The notes under the pieces: model-generated
What the model was told of the DNA's origin: nothing
Seen by the model: the letters and a program-made list of their open reading frames with translations, nothing else
Database searches by the model: none
Made by a program: the position numbers and the translations under genes
Shown: positions 10,199 to 19,870 of the stretch, in pieces
How positions within the stretch are numbered: position 1 is the first letter of the stretch
How the letters are laid out: every line of letters starts with the position of its first letter
From: Aureobasidium sp. EXF-3400
Taxonomy: Eukaryota; Ascomycota; Dothideomycetes; Dothideales; Saccotheciaceae
NCBI GenBank assembly: GCA_024195585.1
Contig: SWBL01000566.1
Span: 1 to 19,965, forward strand
Reading direction: 5' to 3'
Length of the DNA stretch: 19,965 nucleotides

Positions 10199-11321
10199 AT
10201 GGCTACCCCTTCTCCTTCGTTGGCCCAGGCCGTGACCAAAAAGAACCCTGAAGGTATCGACCTTTACGCTCGCTTTGCGCTTGCTGGCGCATTGGGTTGC
10301 TCCATCACACATGGAGGTTTCACTCCTGTCGATGTGTAAGCACAACGTCAATATCAGTTATGTTTGCGTAACTCATCCATCGCAGCGTCAAGACTAAGAT
10401 CCAGCTTGATCCTGTCACTTACAACCGCGGCACCATCGCAACCTTCCGTCAGGTCGTCGCCGACGAAGGTGCCGGTGCTCTCTTGACTGGTGTCGGCCCC
10501 ACCTTTGCTGGTTACTTCGTCCAGGGTGCCTTCAAGTTCGGAGGTTACGAGTTCTTCAAGAAGCAGTCGATCGACTACCTTGGTCTCGAGACCGCAAGAG
10601 CCAACCGTGGTATCGTATACGCTGTCTCTGCTGCCAGTGCCGAGTTCTTTGCTTCCGTTGCCTTGTGCCCTCTGGAAGCTACCCGTATTCGTCTCGTCTC
10701 TACTCCTGGATTCGCCAATGGTTTGGTCGGTGGTTTCAGCAGAATTCTGAGAACTGAGGGTCCTGGTGCCTTCTACTCAGGTTTCGGCCCCATCCTGTTC
10801 AAGCAGTAAGAAACGCTTCGAATTACCATGCACATCCACGTGTAAGAAAAGCTGACAGAGTAATAGGATCCCCTACACCGTCACCAAGTTCCTCGCTTTC
10901 GAAAAGTTCTCCGAAGCCATCTTTGACTCATTGGGCGACAAGTCCTCCCTGAGCCCTGGCACAGTCACAAGTGTCAACCTTGGCGCTGGTCTCCTCGCCG
11001 GTTTCGCCGCTGCCATTGTCTCTCAACCCGCTGATACCATGCTCTCCAAGATCAACAAGACCAAGGGTCTGCCCGGTGAGAGCACTGCCTCGCGCCTGGT
11101 CAAGATTGCTGGCGAGTTGGGTCTTCGTGGTTCCTTCGCTGGTCTGCCTACAAGATTGGTCATGGTTGGTGGTTTGACTGCCGGTCAGTTCGCCATCTAC
11201 GGTGACATCAAGAAGGCTCTTGGTAAGTTTTGATTGTGTCCATCGTGCTTGCTGTTGTATCGTCAGAGCTGACAGTGTGTATGAAACAGGTGCCACTAAC
11301 GGCGTCGAGATTGCAAAGTAG
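10199..11321 (+). CDS. Mitochondrial phosphate carrier (SLC25A3/Mir1 type)
   Basis: Inner-membrane carrier importing phosphate with protons for ATP synthesis. Four exons: 10199-10335, 10386-10805, 10867-11222, 11290-11321; introns 10336-10385, 10806-10866, 11223-11289, all GT..AG with donors GTAAGC, GTAAGA, GTAAGT. Product 314 residues, normal for the family. Three carrier repeats are marked by their signatures: PVDVVKTK (about 43-50, restored across intron 1), PLEATRIR, and PADTMLSK. Phosphate-carrier features include KIQLDP after the first signature, [12 protein letters not shown] in repeat 1, and the [13 protein letters not shown] segment that follows intron 2. The N-terminal 20 residues lack a long presequence, as in yeast Mir1. 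The last exon encodes only about ten residues. The start is in good context (GCGATGGC). Expected to be highly and constitutively expressed. Transcribed toward the vWA gene (convergent). Confidence 0.95.
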
Positions 11322-11760
11322 AGTGCTAGTTCTAGCACTGAGGAGGAGCTCATACCAGATTTCGGAGGAAAGGCTCAAGTAATGACATGCATAGAGGTCG
11401 ATTAAGCGTGGTTGCAGAAATACAAACCAGTTCTGATGTTTCGCTTCTACGGTACTCTGAGCCATGAGTCAAGATGTGCAGTGTCTTAGTGGCATCATTG
11501 ACACATAATGCCAGGGTTAGATCTAACTTCTGGCGACCGATTCTCAATGGTTGGGTGATCAATCCTGTCTTCAAACTCACTCAGCATATGTAGACAACGG
11601 ACGGATATAGCAAATATGCTGTAAAGCTGCAAGTTAAATAACTTGTAGGGCATGCTTGATTAATTTTTTCTCGCTAGGACTCGGCTAGACCACTACCAGA
11701 TCAACATCCTATTATGATTTTTGATTCATGCCATCGATGTGAAGCTAAATGAATGTTCGT
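11322..11760. other. Convergent 3' flank of phosphate carrier and vWA genes
   Basis: 439 bases between two convergent stop codons. AT-richer than the flanking exons (for example around 11620-11730), as expected of 3' UTRs and polyadenylation regions. No gene or RNA recognised. Confidence 0.6.
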
Positions 11761-14166
11761 TTAGTAACGAGGAGGTGGGGGAGGGGCTCCATAGCCTTGC
11801 TGCTGGCCATAGCCGCCTTGCTGAGGAGGGTAGCCACCCTGCTGCTGGGGTGGAGCTCCATATCCACCTTGCTGCTGAGGAGGGTAACCCTGCTGTTGAC
11901 CGTAACCGCCTTGCTGCTGGCCGTAGCCCTGAGGAGCGCCTGGAGGTGGAGGGTATTGTCCTTGACCACTGTAGCCGCCTTGCTGGGGAGGGGGAGCGCC
12001 GTATCCAGGAGGTCCACCCTGAGGGCGGTTGGACTTTTCGTCCTTGGTATCGTACGAGGGATCAATTGCACCTAGGATCAGCTTGAGAATCTGTAGCGGA
12101 GAAGTCAGTCACAATCCACGTCTTCCTCGAATTCCTATGCTTACCCAGAGATCGGGAGTGAGATCGACAGGGGGGTTAGCGCGTGCCATCTCGGCAGACT
12201 CGTTCTCGAAGTCTAGAGCATCATTAGCAAATGCTCGCGAGTAAACATAAAGAGCACATACTGGAAGTACAGTCGACCAACTGTCCAACAACAGGGTCAT
12301 CATCGAGCTTGCCAAGGAACTCGCGAGCCTTCTCGTCGTTTCCAACCTGGGCGAACTGGAAGGCAACAGCTCCACGGCCGTATTGCGAGTTACTGGCCTC
12401 CTGGATGGCATAGCGAACAGTGTCAAAGACGGCAGTAGTAGGCTCTCCTGCAGGCTGACCGTCCGTGATGCTAATAATCAAAATGGGCTTGCGCATCTGT
12501 CTGCTACGGATGGCGGGCATAACAATACCATCGATTACCTTCTTGCGGAGTTCGGTACCCATAGGGGTAAGACCGCTGAACTTGTGGGCAGACACGAGTT
12601 GAGAGATCTGTTGCTCAGTCTTAATGTGCTCAATCATGTGCTCGGGAGGGTTGTCATTCATGAAGCGAAGAGAAATGCCGTCGTCATCGAAGAGAGTAGC
12701 AGCGGTTGCGACGCGCTCAAGGATAAGCTGGAGATCCTTGATGCGCTCGCCGTTCTCATCAAACTTCATTGAACCACTGTCGTCAATATAGAGGACAACA
12801 TCGTACAAGGCCAGCTTGACAATGTCGTTGCCAATCTCCTTGTTGATGCGCCACTGCTGACACAGGCGGTCAACTTGCATCGATGCCTTGTTGGCAATCT
12901 GGTCGAGCATGGGCGAGCCAGGGGGATAGAAAGCCTGGAGACCCTTTTCCTGAACTGTTTGTTGGAGCGACTGCTTGTATGCTTGGATCTCGGCAGGGCC
13001 AGCGGGTTGCGAAGGAGGGGCACCGTAGCCGCCCTGAGGACCTCCGGGCTGCTGTCCTGGGTAACCACCTTGCTGAGGCTGAGGAGGGTAACCGCCCTGT
13101 TGCTGAGGGGGTGCCCCATAGCCGCCTTGCTGTTGGGGAGGTGCGCCGTAACTGCCTTGTTGCTGCTGAGGAGGCTGGCCCTAAAGAAGATCATGTCAGT
13201 AAGCTGTTCTCAAAAGTGTGCGCGAAACAAAAAGAAAGACGATGTCGCAAAGATGTCACGAACATATCCAGAAGGCCCGCCACCATATTGCTGTTGCTGT
13301 GAACCATATGGTTGTTGGTTCTGTCCGTAGGGAGGCTGAGATTGACCGTAGGGTGCTTGCGGAGCCGAGCCGTAAGGAGGCTGACTTTGTCCATAGGGTG
13401 CAGGCTGACTCTGACCATAAGGCGCAGGAGATTGTGGAGGGTAAGCTTGACTCTGGCCGTATTGGCTTTGACCATACTGCGGCTGCTGTCCTGGAGGAGG
13501 TGGAGGAGGTCTGTTGTAGCCTTGCGAAGGAGGCTGGCCGTGTGGTTGCTGAGATGATTGAGGATATTGCTGAGGCGGGTAGGGAGGCGGCTGAGATTGA
13601 CCATAGGGAGCAGGAGAAGAATACCCGCCAGTGTTCTGATATGCTTGTGTAGGAGGTTGCGACTGGAAGGGCGAGTTGGCAAAAGGTCGTTGCGGTGGAG
13701 GCGGGGGAGCGCCATAGGGCGAGGCGCCCGGGCGGCCAGAATATGGTTGGTAGCCCGACATGGTTCCAGAGTGACAAAGACGCGACAGGTGGATCAGAGA
13801 AGGCAAGGAAACAGACGACGACTCACTTGAGGTTGATAAGCTTGGTACTGCGCTTGGCCAGGCTATTTTGCATGTCAACGTCAGCCGACTGATCCGTCGT
13901 CATCAAAGCTTGGTGGGGCAGCTCGTGTCCAACTCACATAGCCACCTGGCTTCGGTGCTCCCTGTTGCTGCTGCTGCTGGTACGAAGCTGGTGGAGGTGC
14001 ACCGCCGTACGCTCCGCCAGGGGGAGCGCCGCCCTGAGCTGCTGCGAGCTTGCTTGCCAAACTATGCACACAAATCAGCTATACGTTCATGCTTCCAATG
14101 ACGTGCCAGGTGTCCGCGGGGTATGCGTCCTTGTTCATAACACGCCGGGCATTGCACGCACCCCAT
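11761..14166 (-). CDS. von Willebrand factor A-domain protein in Tyr/Gly/Pro/Gln-rich repeats
   Basis: Conserved fungal protein of unknown role. My fullest model has seven minus-strand exons: 14166-14162, 14061-13938, 13862-13827, 13662-13264, 13180-12262, 12212-12145, 12090-11761 (626 residues). A competing model starts at ATG 13761 in an extended exon 4 (604 residues). The core, about 260-540, is [20 protein letters not shown], then a vWA fold with an intact metal-ion-dependent adhesion site: Asp321-x-Ser323-x-Ser325 (YIDDSGSM), Thr in SGLTPMGT, and Asp428 in [10 protein letters not shown]. After it, DLTPDLW and [19 protein letters not shown], a tail I recall from fungal homologues, confirm introns 12261-12213 and 12144-12091. 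Both flanks are low-complexity PYGQSQ / [10 protein letters not shown] repeats. No signal peptide or membrane span, so intracellular. The 5' end is uncertain; the vWA part is secure. Divergent from the acetoacetyl-CoA synthetase gene. Confidence 0.82.
11764..12018 (-). repeat. C-terminal low-complexity repeats ([17 protein letters not shown])
   Basis: The last 85 residues of the vWA protein (about 542-626) consist of irregular units such as [15 protein letters not shown] and YGAPPQQQ, closing with GAPPPPPRY. The units closely resemble those of exon 5 on the other side of the vWA domain, suggesting a shared origin or parallel expansion. Confidence 0.9.
13001..13662 (-). repeat. N-terminal low-complexity repeats ([16 protein letters not shown])
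   Basis: In-frame degenerate repeats on the minus strand in exon 4 (13662-13264) and the start of exon 5 (13180-13001). Units are PYGQSQ/QYGQSQ in exon 4 and [10 protein letters not shown] in exon 5, so each exon has its own unit type. Tyr is evenly spaced among Gln, Gly, Pro and Ser with almost no charged residues, a composition typical of prion-like, phase-separating domains. The repetition also explains the long open frames on the opposite strand here. Confidence 0.9.
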
Positions 14167-14816
14167 GTTGTTTTTACGATATGAAAAGTTGAGTGGTTTG
14201 CAGAGGGTAGAGGATGTAGGAACCAGAAGATGAAAGTGTCAAGAGCCAAGAGAAGATGAGGGGAGTGACGAAGGTGAGCTGCTTTGATTTAATGTCAGGT
14301 AACTGCCAAGCTTCATGTGGCAGTGACGGCCTCAGCCACAACAGCCCTGCTCATCAAGAATCATTTGTCTCCAACTTCCACGGCGCTTACTCGCAACTTT
14401 GGGAAGGATCGATCGTCGTCGTCTCAATTGCGCCGCCTTGTCTCTGCGTTCCTTTGGGAAGCATTCAACGCATGTCGGCTTGGCTTGCCTCAAACCCTAT
14501 AATCCTGATGGCTGTCATGTCGAGTGGTTAGTAGGCGTATTTATCTCTCAGCTAGCTGCAACATGTCCAGTGTATCGTCCACCTTATAGGCTTATAGCTG
14601 CTGTCCGGACTGTGTCCAAAGTGAGACGGACTCCGTTGCGGATCTCGTCACCGCATTACCCGAAGGTTTCGGCTCCAACCCCGCGTCGCGTCGGAAGGCA
14701 TTGGAGAACAACCCGAGGATACCTATACTTGTCAAATTGCAACAGATGTACTTGACTACTCGCTGTTGTGTCTTGCTTCCAATTTGTTCATCAATCAACT
14801 CACCGTGAATAAAGCC
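14167..14816. promoter_or_regulatory. Shared divergent promoter region, vWA gene and acetoacetyl-CoA synthetase
   Basis: 650 bases between the divergent starts at 14166 (-) and 14817 (+). No protein or RNA gene is supported. If the vWA gene instead starts at 13761 its promoter would move into the region of introns 1-3. I see no clear TATA box or strong palindrome, so no specific factor is proposed. Confidence 0.5.
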
Positions 14817-16993
14817 ATGCCTCACGCAGACGGTGCCAGCCACTCGAATGGCACCAATGGCCAGGACCTTGGATCGGAGCTCTGGAGACACCCAGCCCCA
14901 GAGACTACTCAGATGTGGAAATTCTTACAGACAGTAAACAAAGAGAAAGGTCTGAAGTTGAAGGACTACAACAATCTCTACGACTGGAGTATAGATCAGA
15001 CGGCAGAATTCTGGGACGCCGTCTGGCAGTTCACCGGCATCAAGGCTTCAGCTCCGTACGATGAAGTAGGTGGATCTCTGAGTCGTTTTGGTGGATGTGA
15101 GCATCCATTGACATAGAGCAGGTGCTACAAAAAGATGCTCCAATGTTTCCTAGACCATCCTTCTTCCGTGGGGCCAAGCTGAACTTTGCTGAAAATCTAC
15201 TTTTCCCACCTCAAGAACCCAACTCTGACAGTCCAGCCATCATCGCCGCCACAGAGACTGACAGGGAGACAGTGACATGGGCCGAACTACGCGAGAAAGT
15301 CCGCCTGTGCCAGTCTGGCATGCTTGCCACTGGCCTCAAGCCGGGGGACAGGGTTGCAGGTTATGTTGCAAACCACACTAATGCTCTGGTTGCTATGTTA
15401 GCTGCCACATCACTTGGAGCCATCTGGACAGCTATTAGTCCTGATACTGGAGTGACCGCGGTTCTGGACCGTCTGACCCAGATTGAACCCGTCATCTTGT
15501 TCGCAGACAACGCCAGCTTGTACAATGGCAAGACCCATCCTACTATTCCCAAAGTCCAAGAGATCGGCGTTGCTCTGCCCAGTTTGCGGGCACTTGTCAT
15601 CTTCCCCACAGTCCCATCAGTATCGGCTCAGATCGATGCAACCTCATTAGCAGGAATCGTGGTCTCGTACGACAGCTTTGTCAAGAGGGAGACTGCACCG
15701 CAAGAGATCATCTTTACACAACTGCCACCCGACCATCCGGTATATATCCTCTACAGCTCTGGTACAACGGGAGCACCAAAATGCATTGTCCATGGAGCAA
15801 TCGGAACTCTAATCCAGCACAAAAAGGAACATATTCTACAATGTGATATTCTACCAGGAGACAGGCTGTTCTACTTCACAACATGTACATGGATGATGTG
15901 GCACTGGCTGGTCTCGGGTCTTGCGAGTGGTGCAACATTGGTATTGTATGATGGGTCGCCATTTAGATATGCCTCAGATGGCAAGTCTGTTGCGGATGAT
16001 CTGGCCATGGCAAGACTGATCGACGAGTTAAGCATCACCCATTTCGGCACCTCGGCAAAATACCTTTCAGTGCTGGAACAGAAGTCCGTCATGCCTAAGG
16101 AGCAGGGTGTGTCACTGAAGACACTCAAAGCAATCTACAGCACTGGCTCTCCTCTTGCACCTTCGACCTTCCAATACGTCTATCAAGCATTCGGCGCCAT
16201 AAACCTAGGAAGTATCACAGGCGGCACAGGTAACCATCATCTCATACTCAACCATAAAACTCAAAGCTGATCCGCCCATCTAGACATCATATCCCTGTTT
16301 GGCGCTCCCTGCCCCTTGACCCCAGTCTACACCGGCGAAATCCAAGTCCTCGGTCTCGGAATGGCCGTCCGCGCCTGGGACTACCTCGGTGCCGACGTGA
16401 CATCCACAGGCGACGCCGGCGACCTGGTCTGCACAAAGCCTTTCCCCTGCCAACCAGTTCAATTCTGGGGCCCCACCGGCGAGTCCAAATACCAAAGCTC
16501 CTACTTTGAGACCTTCCCTGGCGTATGGCATCACGGCGATTTCATCCGCTTCAACCCAAAAACCGGAGGACTTTATATGCTTGGACGCAGTGATGGCATT
16601 CTCAAACCCTCGGGTGTGAGATTTGGAAGTGCGGAGATTTATAATATTCTGCTCAAACATTTCCCTGAGAAGGTAGAGGATGCATTGTGCATTGGTCGCC
16701 GCCGTGAAACTGATGATGATGAGACAGTCGTCTTGTTCCTCAAGATGAAAGAGGGAGAGAACTTCGATGACGAGCTGGTCAAGAGCATTCAGAAAGTCAT
16801 TAGAATGGAGCTCAGTGCCCGTCATGTCCCTGGTATTGTGGACGAGACACCTGAAATACCGGTCACGACGAACGGAAAGAAGATCGAGGCTGCTGTCAAG
16901 CAGATCTTGTGTGGTATGAATGTCAAGACATCGGCATCAGTGGCTAACGCTGGATGTCTCGATTGGTACAGAGAGTGGTCAAGCACACATTAG
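14817..16993 (+). CDS. Acetoacetyl-CoA synthetase (acetoacetate-CoA ligase)
   Basis: ATP-dependent ligase that converts acetoacetate and CoA to acetoacetyl-CoA, AMP and pyrophosphate in the cytosol, feeding sterol/lipid synthesis or ketone use. Three exons: 14817-15065, 15122-16229, 16284-16993; introns 15066-15121 (GTAGGT..CAG) and 16230-16283 (GTAACC..TAG). Product 688 residues, close to the ~670 of animal AACS. The N-terminal ELWRHPAPETTQMWKF and FFRGAKLNFAENLL are acetoacetyl-CoA/acetyl-CoA synthetase N-domain features. ANL-superfamily motifs: P-loop YSSGTTGAPK (294-303), TTCTWMMWHWLVSGL, WHHGDFIRF (Asp538), hinge GRSDGILKPSGVRFGSAEIY (from 553), and C-terminal TTNGKKIEAAVKQIL with the catalytic Lys at 651/652. 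TTCTWMMWHW and the extended C-terminus after this Lys favour AACS over acetyl-CoA synthetase. Convergent with the GH1 gene, 172 bases between stop codons. Confidence 0.93.
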
Positions 16994-17165
16994 AAAATGA
17001 TAAAGAAAGGCTTATAACGGGTCTGGTAGAGCAAGTGCTTAACACAAATTTGATTTTCTCGTATTAAACTGAAGCCCTAGGCGAATAGTGATAGAAGCAT
17101 CTACCAGCATTATGCAAATTATGTACGTTCAATGATGTGTTGTAAAGAAATACAGCCGCAAGCTA

Positions 17166-19000
17166 CTACACACCGTGTTGCTTGAAGAAGTCCGTGAACG
17201 TAAACATGGAAGCCTTGGGTGTCCTAGCAAAGGTGGTGTAGTTGACGTATTGCAGACCAAATCTCGTGCTCAATCCACTGCTCCACTCAAAGTTGTCAAA
17301 GATGCCCCAGGCAATCGCACCCGTAACATTAACATTGTCCTCAACCTTGGCAGCCAACAAATTGTTCAGGTAACCAGCAAAGTAGTTGACTCTAAGCTGA
17401 TCGTAGGTTGCATCTTGCAGAGTGGTAAAGTTGTTCTCGCCGGGTTCCGCAAAGCCAAATTCAGAGAGGACAATGTCTTTGCCCTTGGGTCCTGTGTATG
17501 TCTTTTGCAGGTAGTTGAGGAACGCACGAAGACCAGTAGGGTCTGACTTGAGCCAGGAGGCGCCGAGGTCAGCAGCAAATCCAACATCCCAACCAGAAGC
17601 TGTGACTTGAGACTGTGTAACGCAGGTCGGGTAATTAGGGTCGCTGGAGTTAGACGCACAAGCAGCGGTTCCCTCGGGCAAGGCAGCGATCACATCGGTG
17701 GTGTAGCCATCAATAGCGAAGAAGTCACAGGAGCCAAGAATCATTGCGCTCTGAGTGGCGGTGAAGTTAGGCAGTAAATCGCCCAGAGTGTCTCTCAGTG
17801 AAGCTGGGTAGTCTCCAGTCTGCCAAACGGGGGAATTGAACCAGCCCAACTGGAAGTCGTTTCCGCGAGCAACAGCGGCGGTATCGGCAGCAGACGTAGT
17901 GTTGCCGATGTAGTTGTTTGCCGAGTTTTTGAAGGTCATACGGCCAGTACCCTTGAATTCGTTTCTGTACCAGTCCACGACTGCTGCGTGGGACAACAGC
18001 ACATTGTGACCACAGTAGTACTGTGCACGCAGGCCAGTGACACCATATTGTGGCCAATAGCCTGAGGGGAAACCAGGGTACTCATCGCCGCAGAAGACCT
18101 GAGGTTCGTTCACTGTGATCCAGATAGGAACGTACTTGTCATAGCGCCTGATAATGAGTTGCGCATATGCCAAGAAGTCTGCCTGAATTTCCTCAGACAC
18201 CCAACCGTTGTAGTCGTTCATGAGAGCAAGGGGAGTGTCCCAGTGGAACAAAGTAATAATTGGCTTGATGCCTGCTTCAACAAGCCTTTGGATGACATCG
18301 TCGTAGTGAGCAAGTCCTTGCTCGTTGACATAACCACGACCGAAGGGGAAGATTCTGCTCCAAGAGATTGAGAACGAATAGTATGGGATGTTGAAAGCCT
18401 TGAGACGTAAGATGTCTTGAGGATACAAGTAGTAATCCAAATCAGTGATGTCGCCAGTTTCGTGATCCGCAACATAGCCAGGGACGCGATGAGATAGAAG
18501 ATCCCAGATCGAAGGACCGCGCCCTTCAGCCATTGCGGCACCCTCAACTTGGTAGGCAGCGCTAGCAACTCCCCACACAAAGTCTGAAGGGAGTTGGTAT
18601 GAGCTTAGATTGCCTGTAGTGATCTGTGATGAGAAGCCATATGGAGGAGGTACTGGAGTTGCCTCGGGCGTTGGTGAAACAGTGTAGTTTATGGAGGCTG
18701 TGGATACAGGGCCAACCTACAGATCGGTTAGTTGGGAGGAACTGCCCGCTCGTTTTGGGAGTGGCCAACCTGGTCCCAGAGCATCGACCATGCTTGTTCA
18801 GAATAGTCTGTTGGAATGGACTGCCCACTCGTGGTGGGAGTGGCCGTCTGTGAGGGATAACTAGTGTATGTATAGTTTGAAAGTGATGAGAGGCCGAGAG
18901 TGATGGCCTCAGAAGAGAGGCTCGGAGCACGAGAGGTGGTGTTGACAGACGAGCCTGGAGCGGCAGCTGCCAGCCCAAGGAAGAGTGCTAGTTCCAGCAT
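17166..19000 (-). CDS. Secreted GH1 beta-glucosidase with Ser/Thr-rich N-terminal extension
   Basis: Retaining glycosidase releasing beta-linked glucose (possibly other sugars), probably extracellular or wall-associated. Two minus-strand exons, 19000-18770 and 18716-17166; intron 18769-18717 (GTTGGC..TAG, branch-like CTAAC). Product 593 residues. Signal peptide MLELALFLGLAAAAPG, then about 100 residues rich in Ser, Thr and Pro with NxS/T sites, likely glycosylated. The GH1 domain begins at LPSDFVWGVASAAYQVEG (about 119). Markers: GRGPSIWDLLSH, SFSISWSRIFPFG, LFHWDTP, acid/base Glu281 in WITVNEPQ, nucleophile Glu496 in VLSEFGFAEPGE, and FDNFEWSSGLSTRFGLQYVNY near the end. The nucleophile motif is SEFG instead of the usual TENG. 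The upstream in-frame extension to 19036 has no ATG, so 19000 is chosen. The promoter has a TATA box and palindromes. Family certain; substrate unknown. Confidence 0.94.
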
Positions 19001-19058
19001 GGTTTTCGTCTTGATTGAGAGTCTGAGAATCTGCAACGAGCCAAAGACCTGACAATGG

Positions 19059-19066
19059 TATTTATA
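19059..19066 (-). promoter_or_regulatory. TATA box of the GH1 gene
   Basis: On the minus strand this reads TATAAATA, 59 bases upstream of the ATG at 19000. That distance leaves a plausible 5' UTR of about 30 bases. Good match and good position, but not experimentally shown. Confidence 0.6.
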
Positions 19067-19101
19067 CCCAGGTTCCGGTTAAAAGCCATACCCTGTAACC
19101 C

Positions 19102-19133
19102 CAGCATTGACATACATATTGAAGTCAATGCTG
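19102..19133. promoter_or_regulatory. Perfect 10-base inverted repeat in the GH1 promoter
   Basis: CAGCATTGAC (19102-19111) and GTCAATGCTG (19124-19133) are exact inverse complements with a 12-base spacer, lying just upstream of the TATA box. The left arm overlaps CCCCAG (19099-19104), the complement of a SYGGRG CreA-type motif. The arrangement suits a dimeric activator or repressor; no known factor is assigned. Confidence 0.5.
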
Positions 19134-19145
19134 TGATATGGCGAG

Positions 19146-19186
19146 GTTCATGGCACCAGCCTATGGACTAGTGTCGATCCATGAAC
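19146..19186. promoter_or_regulatory. Second inverted repeat in the GH1 promoter (8-base arms)
   Basis: GTTCATGG (19146-19153) and CCATGAAC (19179-19186) are exact inverse complements separated by 25 bases, immediately upstream of the first palindrome. The arms differ from those of the first, so if both are bound, different factors would be involved. Moderate chance of coincidence. Confidence 0.35.
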
Positions 19187-19869
19187 ATGTCGTGACGGAT
19201 GTGGAAGGCGCTCATCCTAGGACAGCATCGAAACCGGCTTCTCGAGCCGCAACTCCGTTACTGTCTTCAGCCATCTCGTAAGCCCATATATCCTGCCTCC
19301 CTTCTGACGGATTCTTGAAGGACTTGTGCCATTGGTACCTATTTTTACAATGTCATCAAAATGCAGAACATTCAAGTATGTCGCTTCCGCAAACGATTGT
19401 AGTCAGGCTAAGGCATTGCCTACGTTGACTTAGATCTCGTGGCAGGAGAGCAACTTAGATGATCTCCCTTTGATGTCCCGGGGTAAACGGCTATGGCGGA
19501 CGGATGAATGCAAGCTCGTTAACCGTCATGATTCTTGCAGGCACGACCAAATCAAACATGTCAGCAAGACTCGGGATCCCTGTACGATGTCGGCTCGTCG
19601 TGCGGGGAGGCTGGTGCGGAGAAGACTAGTCATCAAGCGACACCGCACTTCTCAAATGATGGAAAAGTAAGAATTAATGGCGTTTGTCGGGGGTCTTGAG
19701 AGGTTGGTGGTCGATGATGCCGAGAGTTGTCAAAACCAATTCAAGCTTTTGGAGGAAGCTTCGCCAAATTCTCATTCCTTTGTTCTCCAAAAGCATATCC
19801 AAAAGACATGTTGAGATAGCTGCTACTCGAAAAGGTTGCAACGACACAAAAACAAGATCAAAATTGAAA
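19187..19869. other. Intergenic region between GH1 promoter and 5S rRNA
   Basis: About 680 bases with no supported protein gene. Two open frames (19470-19670 + and 19674-19928 -) lack recognisable features, and the second runs into the 5S rRNA gene. It presumably contains distal GH1 promoter sequence and the downstream flank of the 5S gene. Confidence 0.5.
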
Positions 19870-19870
19870 A
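19848..19870 (-). terminator. RNA polymerase III terminator of the 5S gene
   Basis: On the minus strand the 3' end of the 5S RNA is followed at once by TTTT (including its last T) and further down by TTTT and TTTTT runs. T runs of four or more on the coding strand stop Pol III, and later runs act as a backup. Confidence 0.6.

Noticed and set aside
13218..13652. Long plus-strand open frame (144 codons) opposite the vWA gene, and similar ones at 12875-13330 and 11721-12086
   Set aside because: They are antisense to Pro/Gln/Gly repeats, whose codons lack stops on the other strand. The minus-strand product has a recognisable vWA domain and splice sites; these have neither.
13867..14069. vWA gene start at 14069
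   Set aside because: The frame opens there with GTG, not ATG, and a CATAG splice acceptor lies directly after it, so it is better read as the end of intron 1.
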